Assembly: GCA_016271365.2 (NCBI GenBank)
Contig: CM028129.1
Coordinates: 1,004,475,501-1,004,539,500, forward strand
Direction: 5' to 3'
Length of the DNA: 64,000 bases
DNA from: Neoceratodus forsteri
Lineage: Eukaryota; Chordata; Ceratodontiformes; Ceratodontidae
Under the pieces are notes generated by a model. That model worked only from the letters and a program-made list of their open reading frames with translations, made no database searches and was not told where the DNA came from. The position numbers and the translations under genes were made by a program. This document shows positions 33,507 through 48,500 of the stretch, piece by piece; the first letter of the stretch is position 1, and each line of letters begins with the position of its first letter.

Positions 33507-36500
33507 AGTACCAGCATAGCATCCCGCTGACCTACTTCACTACTAAGAACAGCAAGCTGTTGATCTGCTGCAGTACCAAGCTCAACACCTACTAATCTGT
33601 TCCCATACTAACACAACACCTGCTGATCTGCTTCAGTAACCAGGAACAGAAGCCTGCTTTATCTACTCCAGTACCAGTACAGCAACCAGATGATCTGCTC
33701 CAGTACCAGCATAGTGACCCACTGATATGTTCCAGTACTAGCACACCGACCTGCTAATGTGTTCTAGTACTAACACACTGACCCACTAATGTGTTCCAGT
33801 ACTAGCACACTGACCTACTGATGTGTTCTGGTACGAGCACACTGACCCACTGATGTGTTTCAGTACTAGCATACTTACATGCTGATGTGTTCCAGTACTA
33901 GCACACTGACCCGCTGATGTGTTCCGGTACTAGCACACTGACCCACTGATGTGTTTCAGCACTAGCACACTTACCTGCTGATGTATTCCAGTACTAGCAC
34001 ACTTACCTGCTGATGTGTTCCAGTCCTAACACACTGACCTGCTGATGTGTTCCAGTACTAGCACACTGACATGCTGATGTGTTCTGGTACTAGCACACTG
34101 ACCCACTGATGTGTTCTGGTACTAGCACACTGACACACTGATGTGTTCCAGTCCTAGCACACTGACCCGCTGATGTGTTCCAGTACTAGCACACTGACCC
34201 GCTGATGTGTTCCAGTACTAGCACACTGACCCGCTGATGTGTTCCAGTACTAGCACACTGACCCACTGATGTGTTTCAGCACTAGCACACTGACCTGCTG
34301 ATGTGTTCCAGTCCTAGCACACTTACCTGCTGATGTGTTCCAGTACTAGCACACTGACCCACTAATGTGTTCTGGTACTAGCACACTGACCCACTGATGT
34401 GTTTCACCACTAGCACACTGACCCACTGATGTGTTCCGGTACTAGCACACTGAACCACTGATGTGTTCTGATACTAGCACACTGACCCACTGATGTGTTT
34501 CAGCACTAGCACACTTACCTGCTGATGTGTTCCAGTACTAGCACACTGACCCAATGATGTGTTCTAGTACTAACACACTGACCCACTGATGTGTTTCAGC
34601 ACTAGCACACTGACCTGCTGATGTGCTCCAGTCCTAGCACACTTACCTGCTGATGTGTTCCAGTACCAGCACACTGACCCATTAATGTGTTCTGGTACTA
34701 GCACACTGACCCACTGATGTGTTTCAGCACTAGCACACTTACCTGCTGATGTGTTCCAGTACTAGCACACTGACCCACTGATGTGTTTCAGCACTAGCAC
34801 ACTTACCTGCTGATGTGTTTCAGTACTGGCACACTGACCAACTGATGTGTTCTGGTACTAGCACACTGACCCACTGATGTGTTTCAGCACTAGCACACTT
34901 ACCTGCTGATGTGTTTCAGTACTAGCACACTTACCTGCTGATGTGTTCCAGTACTAGCACACTTACCTGCTGATGTGTTTCAGCACTAGCACACTTACCT
35001 GCTGATGTGTTTCAGTACTGGCACACTGACCCACTGATGTGTTCTGGTACTAGCACACTGACCCACTGATGTGTTTCAGCACTAGCACACTTACCTGCTG
35101 ATGTGTTCCAGTCCTAGCACACTGACCCACTGATGTGTTCTGGTACTGGCACACTGACCTGCTGATATGTTCCAGTACTAGCACACTGACCCACTGATGT
35201 GTTCTGGTACTAGCACACTGACCCACTGATGTGTTCCAGTGCTAGCACACTGACCCGCTGATGTGTTCCAGTACTAGCACACTGACCCACCCCCGCTGAT
35301 GTGTTCCAGTACTAGCACACTGACCCGCTGATGTGTTCCAGTACTAGCACACTGACCCACTGATGTGTTTCAGCACTAGCACACTGACCTGCTGATGTGT
35401 TCCAGTCCTAGCACACTTACCTGCTGATGTGTTCCAGTACTAGCACACTGACCCACTAATGTGTTCTGGTACTAGCAAACTGACCCACTGATGTGTTTCA
35501 TCACTAGCACACTGACCCACTGATGTGTTCTGGTACTAGCACACTGAACCACTGATGTGTTTCAGCACTAGCACACTTACCTGCTGATGTGTTTCCGTAC
35601 TGGCACACTGACCAACTGATGTGTTCTGGTACTAGCACACTGACCCACTGATGTGTTTCAGCACTAGCACACTTACCTGCTGATGTGTTTCAGTACTAGC
35701 ACACTTACCTGCTGATGTGTTTCAGTACTAGCACACATACCTGCTGATGTGTTCCAGCACTAGCACACTTACCTGCTGATGTGTTTCAGCACTAGCACAC
35801 TTACCTGCTGATGTGTTTCAGTACTGGCACACTGACCCACTGATGTGTTCTGGTACTGGCACACTGACCTGCTGATATGTTCTAGTACTAGCACACAGAC
35901 CCACTGATGTGTTCTGGTACTAGCACACTGACCCACTGATGTGTTCCAGTACTAGCACACTGACCCACTGAAATGTTCTGGTACTAGCACACTGACCCAC
36001 TTATGTGTTTCAGCACTAGCACACTGACCTGCTGATGTGTTCCAGTACTAGCACACTGACCCACTGATTTGTTTCAGCAGTAGCACACATACCTGCTGAT
36101 GTGTTCCAGTACTAGCACATTTACCTGCTGTTGTGTTCCAGTCCTAGCACACTGACCCACTGATGGGTTCTGGTACTAGCACACTGACCCACTGATGTGT
36201 TTCAGCACTAGCACACTTACCTGCTGATGTGTTCCAGTCCTAGCACACTTACCTGCTGATGTGTTCCAGTACTAGCACACTGACCTCACAGATGTGTTTC
36301 AGCACTAGCACACTTAAATGCTGATGTGTTTCAGTACTGGCACATTGACCCACTGATTTGTTCTGGTACTAGCACACTGACCCACTGATGTGTTTCAGCA
36401 CTAGCACACTTACCTGCTGATGTGTTCCAGTACTAGCACACTTACCGCTGATGTGTTTCAGCACTAGCACACTTTCCTGCTGATGTGTTCCAGTCCTAGC

Positions 36501-39500
36501 ACACTGACCCGCTGATGTGTTCTGGTACTGGCACACTGACCTGCTGATATGTTCCACTACTAGCAGACTGACCCACTGATGTGTTCTGGTACTAGCACAT
36601 TGACCCACTGATGTGTTTCAGTACTAGCACACTTACCTGCTGATGTGTTCCAGTACTAGCACACTGACCCGCTGATGTGTTCCGGTACTAGCACACTGAC
36701 CCACTGATGTGTTTCAGCACTAGCACACTTACCTGCTGATGTATTCCAGTACTAGCACACTTACCTGCTGATGTTTTCCAGTCCTAGCACACTGGCCTGC
36801 TGATGTGTTCCAGTACTAGCACACTGACCTGCTGATGTGTTCTGGTACTAGCTAGCACACTGATCCACTGATGTGTTCCAGTACTAACACACTGACCCGC
36901 TGATGTGTTCCAGTACTAGCACACTGACCCACTGATGTGTTCTAGTACTAGCAGACTGACCCACTGATGTGTTTCAGCACTAGCACACTGACCTGCTGAT
37001 GTGTTCCAGTCCTAGCACACTGACCCGCTGATGTGTTCTGGTACTGGCACACTGACCTGCTGATATGTTCCAGTACTAGCAGACTGACCCACTGATGTGT
37101 TCTGGCACTAGCACATTGGACCCACTGATGTGTTTTAGTACTCAGCACACTTACCTGCTGATGTGTTCCAGTACCAGCACACTGACCGATTGATGTGTTC
37201 CGGTACTAGCACACTGACCCACTGATGTGTTTCAGCACTAGCACACTTACCTGCTGATGTATTCCAGTACTAGCACACTTACCTGCTGATGTGTTCCAGT
37301 ACTAGCACACTGACCCACTGATTTGTTTCAGCACTATCACACATACCTGCTGATGAGTTCCAGTACTAGCACACTGACCTGCTGATGTGTTCCAGTATTA
37401 GCACACTGACCTGCTGATGTGTTCCAGTACTAGCACACTGACCCACTGATGTGTTCTGGTACTAGCACACTTACCCACTGATGTGTTTCAGCACTAGCAC
37501 ACTGACCTGCTGATGTGTTCCAGTCCTAGCACACTTACCTGCTGATGTGTTCCAGTACTAGCACACTGACCCACTAATGTGTTCTGGTACTAGCACACTG
37601 ACCCACTGATGTGTTTCAGCACTAGCACACTTTCCTGCTGATGTGTTCCAGTACTAGCACACTGACCTGCTGATGTGTTCCAGTACTAGCACACGGACCT
37701 GCTGATGTGTTCCAGTACTAGCACACTGACCCACTGATGTGTTCTGGTACTAGCACACTGACCCACTGATGTGTTTCAGTACTAGCACACTGACCTGCTG
37801 ATGTGTTCCAGTCCTAGCACACTTACCTGCTGATGTGTTCCAGTACTAGCACACTCACCCATTAATGTGTTCTGGTACTAGCACACTGACCCACTGATGT
37901 GTTTCAGCACTAGCACACTTACCTGCTGATGTGTTCCAGTACTAGCACATTGACCCACTGATTTGTTTCAGCACTAGCACACATACCTGCTGATGTGTTC
38001 CAGTACTAGCACACTGACCTGCTGTTGTGTTCCAGTACTAGCACACTGACCTGCTGATGTGTTCCAGTACTAGCACACTGACCCACTGATGTGTTCTGGT
38101 ACTAGCACACTGACCCACTGATGTGTTTCAGCACTATCACACTTACCTGCTGATGTGTTCCTGTCCTAGCACACTTACCTGCTGATGTGTTCCAGTACTA
38201 GCACACTGACCCACTGATGTGTTTCAGCACTAGCACACTTACCTGCTGATGTGTTCCAGTACTAGCACACCGACCCACTGATTTGTTTCAGCACTAGCAC
38301 ACATACCTGCTGATGTGTTCCAGTACTAGCACACTGACCTGCTGATGTGTTCCAGTACTAGCACACTGACCCACTGATGTGTTCTGGTACTAGCACACTG
38401 AACCACTGATGTGTTTCCGCACTAGCACACTGACCTACTGATGTGTTCCAGTCCTAGCACACTTACCTGCTGATGTTTTCCAGTATTAGCACACTGACCC
38501 ACTAATGTGTTCTGGTACTAGCACACTGACCCACTGATGTGTTTCAGCACTAGCACACTTTCCTGCTGATGTGTTCCAGTACTAGCACACTGACCCGCTT
38601 GATGTGTTCCAGTACTAGCACACTGACCTGCTGATGTGTTCCAGTACTAGCACACTGACCCACTCATGTGTTCTGCGTACTCAGCACACTGAACCACTGA
38701 TGTTTTCCCGCACTAGCACACTGACCTACTGATGTGTTCCAGTCCTAGCACACTTACCTGCTGATGTTTTCCAGTATTAGCACACTGACCCACTAATGTT
38801 TTCCAGTACTAACACACTTACCGCTGATGTGTTTCAGCACTAGCACACTTTCCTGCTGATGTGTTCCTGTCCTAGCACACTGACCCGCTGATGTGTTCTG
38901 GTACTGGCACACTGACCTGCTGATATGTTCCACTACTAGCAGACTGACCCACTGATGTGTTCTGGTACTAGCACATTGACCCACTGATGTGTTTCAATAC
39001 TAGCACACTTACCTGCTGATGTGTTCCAGTACTAGCACACTGACCCGCTGATGTGTTCCGGTACTAGCACACTGACCCACTGATGTGTTTCTAGCACTAG
39101 CACACTCTACTCTGCTGATGTATTCCAGTACTAGCACACTTACCTGCTGATGTTTTCCAGTCCTAGCACACTGGCTCGCTGATGTGTTCCAGTACTAGCA
39201 CACTGACTCCGCTGATGTGTTCTGGTACAGCACACTGATCCACTGATGTGTTCCAGTACCAACACACTGACCCGCTGATGTGTCCAGTACTAGCACACTG
39301 ACCCACTGATGTGTTCTAGTACTAGCAGACTGACCCACTGATGTGTTTCAGCACTAGCACACTGACCTGCTGATGTGTTCCAGTCCTAGCACACTGACCC
39401 GCTGATGTGTTCTGGTACTGGCACACTGACCTGCTGATATGTTCCAGTACTAGCAGACTGACCCTCTGATGTGTTCTGGTACTAGCACATAGACCCACTG

Positions 39501-42500
39501 ATGTGTTTCAGTACTAGCACACTTACCTGCTGATGTGTTCCAGTACTAGCACACTGACCCGCTGATGTGTTCTGGTGCTATCACACTGACCCACTGATGT
39601 GTTTCAGCACTAGCACACTTACCTGCTGATGTATTCCAGTACTAGCACACTTACCTGCTGATGTGTTCCAGTACTAGCACACTGACCCACTGATTTGTTT
39701 CAGCACTATCACACATACCCTGCTGATGAGTTCCAGTACTAAGCACACTGACCTGCTGATGTGTTCCAGTATTAGCACCTGACCTGCTGATGTGTTCAGT
39801 ACTAGCACACTGTCCCACTGATGTGTTCTGGACTAGCACACTTACCCACTGATGTGTTTCAGCACTAGCACACTGACCTGCTGATGTGTTCCAGTCCCAG
39901 CACACTTTACCTGCTGATGTGTCCTACTCGTGCACACTGACCCACTATCGTGTTCTGGCAGCACACTGACCCACTGATGTGTTTCAGCACCAGCACACTT
40001 TCCTGCTGATGTGTTCCAGTACTCAGCACACTGATCCTGTTAATTGTTCCAGTACTAGCACACGGACCTGCTGATGTGTTCCAGCACTAGCACACTGACC
40101 CACTGATGTGTTCTGGTACTCAGCACACTGACCCACTGATGTGTTTCAGCACCAGCACTCTGACCTGCTGATTTGTTCCAGTCCTAGCACACTTACCTGC
40201 TGATGTGTTCCAGTACTAGCACACTCACCCATTAATGTGTTCTGGTACTAGCACACTGACCCACTGATGTGTTTCAGCACTAGCACACTTACCTGCTGAT
40301 GTGTTCCAGTACTAGCACATTGACCCACTGATTTGTTTCAGCACTAGCACACATACCTGCTGATGTGTTCCAGTACTAGCACACTGACCTGCTGTTGTGT
40401 TCCAGTACTAGCACACTGACCTGCTGATGTGTTCCAGTACTAGCACACTGACCCACTGATGTGTTCTGGTACTAGCACACTGACCCACTGATGTGTTTCA
40501 GCACTATCACACTTACCTGCTGATGTGTTCCTGTCCTAGCACACTTACCTGCTGATGTGTTCCAGTACTAGCACACTGACCCACTGATGTGTTTCAGCAC
40601 TAGCACACTTACCTGCTGATGTGTTCCAGTACTAGCACACCGACCCACTGATTTGTTTCAGCACTAGCACACATACCTGCTGATGTGTTCCAGTACTAGC
40701 ACACTGACCTGCTGATGTGTTCCAGTACTAGCACACTGACCCACTGATGTGTTCTGGTACTAGCACACTGAACCACTGATGTGTTTCCGCACTAGCACAC
40801 TGACCTACTGATGTGTTCCAGTCCCAGCACACTTTCCTGATGATGTTTCCAGCATTAGCACACTGACCCACATGTGTTCTGTGCCAGCACACTGACCACT
40901 GATGTGTTTCAGCACCAGCACACTTACCGCTGATGTTCCAGTACTAGCACACTGACCCGATGTGTTCCAGTACTAGCACACTGGCCTGCTAATGTGTTCA
41001 GTACTAGCACACTGACCCACTAATGTGTTGGGTAGTACACACTGACCCACTGATGTGTTTGCACCAGCACATTGCTGGGATGTGTTCCAGTACTAGCACA
41101 CTGACCTGCTGATGTGTTCCAGTATCAGTACACTGACCTGTTGATGTGTTCCAGTACTAGCACACTGACCACTGATGTGTTTTCCAGCACCAGCACGCTG
41201 ACCTGCTGATGTGTTTCAGTCCTAGCGCGACCTGCTGATGTGTTCCAGCACACTTACTGTTGTTGTGTTCCAGTACTAGCACACCGATCGTTGATGTGTT
41301 CCAGTACTGCACACGGACCACTGATGTGTTCTGGTACCAGCACACTGACCCACTGATGTGTTTCAGCACCAGCACACTTAGCTGATGTGTTCCAGTCCCA
41401 CACTTACCTGCTGATGTGTTCCAGTACCGTTAACACTGACCCACTGATGTGTTTCAGCACCAGCACACTTACCTGCTGATGTGTTCTGTGCTGGCACATT
41501 GACCCACTGATTTGTTCTGCACTAGCACATTGACCCACTGATGTGTTTCAGCACTAGGACACTTACCTGCTGATGTGTTCCAGTATAGCACACTTCCCGC
41601 TGATGTTTCAGCACTAGCACATACCTGTTGATGTGTTTCAGTACTGCACACTGACCTAGAGATTTGTTCTGGTACTAGCACATGATCCACTGATGTGTTT
41701 CAGCACTAGCACACTATCGCTGATGGTTCCAGTTCAGCACACTGACCGTTGATGTGTTTCTGGTACTGGCACACTGACCTGGTGATATGTTCCAGTACTA
41801 GCAGACTGACCCATTTATGTGTTCTGGTACTAGCATTGACCCACCGATGTGTTTCAGTATCACCCACTGCTGATGTGTTCCAGCAGCACACTGACCACTG
41901 ATGTGTTCCGTATAGCACACGATCCACTGATGTGTTTCAGCACTAGCACACTTTCCTGCTGATGATTCCAGTACTAGCACATTCCTGCATGTGTTCCAGT
42001 CCTAGCAGACTTATTCGTTGATGGTTCCAGTACTAGCACACTGACCTGCTGATGTGTTCTGGTACTAGCATGTCGATCCACTGATGTGTTCCAGGCTCAA
42101 CACACTGACCACTATGTGTTCCAGTACCAGCACACTGACCCGCTGATGTTCCATACCAGCAGACTGACCCACTGATGTGTTCTAGTACTAGCAGATCGAC
42201 CCACTGATGTGTTTCAGCACTAGCACACTGACCTGCAGATGTTCCAGTCCCAGCACACTTCCGCTGATGTGTTCCAGTATCAGCACACACTACCCACTAT
42301 TGTGTTCTCGTTCTAGTACACTGACCCACGGATGTGTTTCAGCACTACACTTACCTGCTGATGTGTTCCACTAGCCCACTGACCCACTGATTTGTTTGGC
42401 ACCATCAACATAGCTGCTGATGTTCCAGTACTAGCACACTATTCGTTGATGTGTTCCAGTATTAGCACTGACCCGGATGTGTTGGTACCAGCACACTGAC

Positions 42501-45500
42501 CACTGATGTTCTGGTACTAGCAACTTACCCACTGATGTGTTTCAGCACCAGCACTGACCTGCTGGTTTGTTCCAGTCCCAGCACACTTTATCTGTTGATG
42601 TGTTCTGGTACTAGCACTGACCACTAATGTTTTCTGGACAGCACACTGACTCACTGATGTGTTTCAGCACTAGCACACTGACCTGTTGATGTGTTCCAGT
42701 CCTAGCATATTTTGTCGCTGATGTTCCAGTACTAGCACACCCACCCATTATCGTGTTCTGTACTAGCACTGACCCACTGATGTGTTTCAGCACTACACAC
42801 TTTCTGCTGATGTTCCAGTACTAGCACGACTCACTGATTTGTTTCACACTAGCACATTCCTGTTGATGTGTTCCACTACTAGCACACTGACCTGCTGTTG
42901 TCTTCCAGTACTGTATACTGACCTGCTGATGTGTTCCAGTGGGCACACTGATCCACTATTGTTCTGGTACTGGCACACTGACCCACTGATGTGTTTCTGC
43001 TCCAGCACACTTACCGGGCAGCGTTCATACTAGCATACTGACCTGCTGATGTGTTCCAATACCAGCACTGACCCACTGATGTGTTCTAGTATCATTACTG
43101 ACCCACTGATGTGTTTCCATTACACACCCGACCTGCTGATGTGCTCCAGTCCAAGCACACTTCCGTTGATGTGTTCCAGTACCAGCACACTGACCCATAT
43201 GTGTTCTGTACCAGCACACTGACCCACTGATGTGTTTCACACTAGCACACTTACCTGCTGATGTGTTCCAGTACTAGCACACTGACCACTGATGTTTTCA
43301 GCACTAGCACACTACCTGCTGATGGTTCAGTACTGGCATACTGACCAACTGATGTGTTCTGTACTAGCACACTGACCCACTGATGTGTTTGCACTTGCGC
43401 GCTTACCTGCTGATGTGTTTCAATACTAGCACACTTACCTGCTGATGTGTTCCAGTACTAGTACTATTCGCTGATGTGTTTCACTAGCATACCATTTCTG
43501 CTGTGTTTCAGTACTGGCACACTGACCCACTGATGTGTTCTGGTACTCAGCACACTGACCCACTGATGTGTTTCAGCACCACACTTACCTGCTGATGTTC
43601 CAGTCCCAGCACACTGACCCACCGATGTGTTCTAGTACTGGCACCTGACCTGCTGATATGTTCCAGTACTAGCACACTGACCCATTGATGTGTTCTGGAC
43701 TAGCACATTGACCATTGATGTGTTCCAGTGGCACACACGATTCGGGCTGATGTGTCAGTACTAGCACTGACCCACTGATGTGTTCTGGGACCAGCACATG
43801 ACCCACTGATTTGTTTCAGCACCACACTGACCTGATGTGTTCCAGTACCAGCACACTGACCCACTGGATTTGTTTCCAGCACACATACCTGCTGATGTCT
43901 GTGTACTAGCATATTTATCTGCTGTTGTGTTCCAGTCCTGCACACTGACCACTGATGTGTTCTGGTACTAGCACACTGACCCACTGATGTGTTTCCAGCA
44001 CCAGCACTTACCTGCTGATGTGTTCCAGTCCTAGCACACTGACCGCTGATGTGTTCTGGTACTGTCACACTGACCCGTTGATATGTTCCAGTACTAGCAG
44101 ACTGACCCACTGATGTGTTCTGGTATCAGCACATTGACCCACCGATGTTTTCAGTACTAGCACACTACCTGCTGATGTTCCAGTATTGTACACTGACCCT
44201 GATGTGTTCCGTATTGTACACTGACCCACTGATGTGTTTCAGCACAGCACACTTACCGCTGATGTATTCCAGTACTAGCACAGTTACCTCTGATGTTTTC
44301 TAGTCCTAGCACACGACCGCTGATGTTCCAGTACTAGCACACTGACCTGCTGATGTGTTCTGGTTCTAGCACACTGATCCACTGATGTTCCAGTACTAAC
44401 ACACTGACCCGGGCTGATGTGTTCCAGTATTAGCACACTGGCCCACTGATGTGTTTCAGCACTAGCACACTGACCTGATGATGTGTTCCAGTCCCAGCAC
44501 ATTGACCCGGTTGATGTGTTCTGTACTGGCACTCACCTGCTGATATGTCCATACTGCAGACTGACCCATTGATGTGTTCTGGTACTAGCATTGACCCACT
44601 GATGTGTTTCAGTACTAGCACACCTTATTCTGCTGATGTGTTCCAGTACTAGCACACTGACCCCTGTTGTGTTCCTCACTACACACTGACCCACTGATGT
44701 GTTTCAGCACTAGCACACTTACCTGCTGATGTATTCCACTAGCACTTTACTGTTGGTGTTCCATACCAGCACATTGACCCATGATTTGTTTCAGCACCAT
44801 CACAATATACCGCTGGGATGAGTTTCGTACTAGCACACTGACCTGTTGATGTGTTCCAGTACAGCACACGACTGCTGATGTGTCCACCAGCACACTGACC
44901 CACTGATGTGTTCGTACTAGCACATTACCCACTGATGTGTTTCAGCACCAGCACACTGGTTCTGCTGATGTGTTCCAGTCCCAGCATTGTTCTCGCTGAT
45001 GTGTTCCAGTACCAGCACACTAACCCACTAATGTGTTCTGGTACTAGCACACTGATCTACTGATGTGTTTCACACTAGCACACTTACCTGCTGATGTGTT
45101 CCAGTACTAGCACAACCCTCTGATGTGTTCCAGTACCAGCATACTGACCTGCTGATGTGTCCAGCAGCTGATGTGTTCCAGTACTAGCACACTGACCTGC
45201 TGTTGTGTTCCAGTACTAGCACACTGACCTGCTGATGTGTTCCAGTACTAGCACACTGACCCACTGATGTGTTCTGGTACTAGCACACTGACCCACTGAT
45301 GTGTTTCCAGCACTATCACCTTACCTGCTGATGTGTTCCAGTCCTAGCACACTTACCTGCTGATGTTTTCCAGTACTAGCACACTGACCCACTGATGTGT
45401 TTCCAGCACCAGCACACTTACCTGCTGATGTGTTTCAGTACTGGCACACTGACCCACTGATGTGTTCTGGTACTAGCACACTGACCCATGATGTGTTTCA

Positions 45501-48500
45501 GCACTAGCACACTTACCTGCTGATGTGTTCCAGTACTAGCACACCGACCCACTGATTTGTTTCAGCACTAGCACACATACCTGCTGATGTGTTCCAGTAC
45601 TAGCAAACTGACCTGCTGATGTGTTCCAGTACTAGCACACTGACCTGCTGATATGTTCCAGTACTAGCACACTGACCCACTGATGTGTTCTGGTACTGGC
45701 ACACTGAACCACTGATGTGTTTCCGCACTAGCACACTGACCTACTGATGTGTTCCAGTCCTAGCACACTTACCTGCTGATGTTTTCCAGTATTAGCACAC
45801 TGACCCACTGATGTGTTCTGGTACTAGCACACTGACCCACTTATGTGTTTCACAGCACTAGCACACTTACCTGCTGATGTGTTCCAGTACTAGCACATGA
45901 CCGCTGATGTGTTCCAGTACTAGCACACTGACCTGCTGATGTGTTCCAGTACAGCACACTGACCCACTAATGTGCTCTGGTACTAGCACACTGACCCAAC
46001 TGATGTGTTTCAGCACTAGCACACTTACCTGCTGATGTGTTTCAGTACTAGCACACTGACCTGCTGATGTGTTCCAGTACTAGCACGCTGACCTGCTGAT
46101 GTGTTCCAGTCCTAGCACACTTACCTGCTGATGTGTTCCAGTACTAGCTCACTGACCCATTAATGTGTTCTGGTACTAGCACACTGACCCACTGATGTGT
46201 TTCAGCACTAGCACACTTACCTGCTGATGTGTTCCAGTACTAGCACACTGACCCACTGATTTGTTTCAGTACTAGCACACTGACCTGCTGTTGTGTTCCA
46301 GTACTAGCACACTGACCTGCTGATGTGTTCCAGTACTAGCACACTGACCCACTGATGTGTTCTGGTACTAGCACACTGACCCACTGATGTGTTTCAGCAC
46401 TAGCACACTTACCTGCTGATGTGTTCCAGTCCTAGCACACTGACCCGCTGATGTGTTCTGGTACTGGCACACTGACCTGCTGATATGTTCCAGTACTAGC
46501 AGACTGACCCACTGATGTGTTCTGGTACTAGCACATTGACCCACTGATGTGTTTCAGTACTGGCACACTTACCTGCTGATGTGTTCCAGTACTAGCACAC
46601 TGACCCGCTGATGTGTTCCGGTACTAGCACACTGACCCACTGATGTGTTTCAGCACTAGCACACTTACCTGCTGATGTATTCCAGTACTAGCACACTTAC
46701 CTGCTGATGTTTTCCAGTCCTAGCACACTGACCTGCTGATGTGTTCCAGTACTAGCACACTGACCTGCTGATGTGTTCTGGTACTAGCACACTGATCCAC
46801 TGATGTGTTCCAGTACTAACACACTGACCCACTGATGTGTTCCAGTACTAGCAGACTGACCCACTGATGTGTTTCAGCACTAGCACACTGACCTGCTGAT
46901 GTGTTCCAGTCCTAGCACACTTACCTGCTGATGTGTTCCAGTACTAGCACAGTGACCCACTAATGTGTTCTGGTACTAGCACACTGACCCACTGATGTGT
47001 TTCAGCACTAGCACACTTACCTGCTGATGTGTTCCAGTACTAGCACACTGACCCACCGATTTGTTTCAGCACCATCACACATACCTGCATGATGTTCCAG
47101 TACAGCACACTGACCTGCTGATGTGTTCCTGTATTAGCACACTGACCTGCTGATGTGTTCCAGTACTAGCACACTGACCCACTGATGTGTTCTGGTACTA
47201 TCACACTTACCCACTGATGTGTTTCAACACCAGCACACTGACCTGCTGATGTGTTCCAGTCCTGGCACACTTACCTGCTGATGTGTTCCAGTACTAGCAC
47301 ACTGACCCACTAATGTTTTCTGGTGCTGGCACACTGACCCACTGATGTGTTTCAGCACTGGCACACTTACCTGCTGATGTGTTCGGTACTAGCACACTAT
47401 CCCGCTGATGTGTTCCAGTACTAGCACACTGACCCACTGATGTGTTCCAGTACTAGCACACTGACCCACTGATGTGTTCTGTTACTAGCACACTGAACCA
47501 CTGATGTGTTTCAGCACTAGCACACTTTCCTGCTGATGTGTTCCAGTACTAGCACACTGACCTGCTGATGTGTTCCAGTACTAGCACACTGACCCACTGA
47601 TGTGTTCTGGTACTAGCACACTGACCCACTGATGTGTTTCAGCACTAGCACACTGACCTGCTGATGTGTTCCAGTCCTAGCACACTTACCTGCTGATGTG
47701 TTCCAGTACTGGCACACTCACCCATTAATGTGTTCTGGTACTAGCACACTGACCCACTGATGTGTTTCAGCACTAGCACACTTACCTGCTGATGTGTTCC
47801 AGTACTAGCACACTGACCCACTGATTTGTTTCTGCACTAGTACACATCCCTGCTGATGTGTTCCAGTACTAGCACACTGACCTGCTGTTGTGTTCCAGTA
47901 CTAGCACACTGACCTGCTGATGTGTTCCAGTACTAGCACACTGACCCACTGATGTGTTCTGGTACTAGCACACTGACCCACTGATGTGTTTCAGCACTAT
48001 CACAGTTACCTGCTGATGTGTTCCAGTCCTAGCACACTTACCTGCTAATGTGTTCCAGTACTAGCACACTGACCCACTGATGTGTTTCAGCACTAGCACA
48101 CTTACCTGCTGATGTGTTTCAGTACTGGCACACTGACCCACTGATGTGTTCTGGTACTAGCACCTGACCCACTGATGTGTTTCAGCACTCAGCACACTTA
48201 CCTGCTGATGTGTTCCAGTACTAGCACACCGACCCACTGATTTGTTTCAGCACCTACACATACCTGCTGATGTGTTCCAGTACTAGCAAACTGACCTGCT
48301 GATGTGTTCCAGTACTAGCACACTGACCTGCTGATGTGTTCCAGTACTAGCACACTGACCCACTGATGTGTTCTGGTACTAGCACACTGAACCACTTATG
48401 TGTTTCCGCACTAGCACACTGACCTACTGATGTATTCCAGTCCTAGCATACTTCCCTGCTGATGTGTTCCAGTACTAGCACACTGACCCACTAATGTGTT

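Noticed and set aside
36369..45000. Many minus-strand open frames rich in THQQVSVLVLEHISG-like text.
   Set aside because: They are translations of the 32-bp repeat; three units make 32 codons, so periodic peptides arise automatically. Frames break wherever a unit has an indel.
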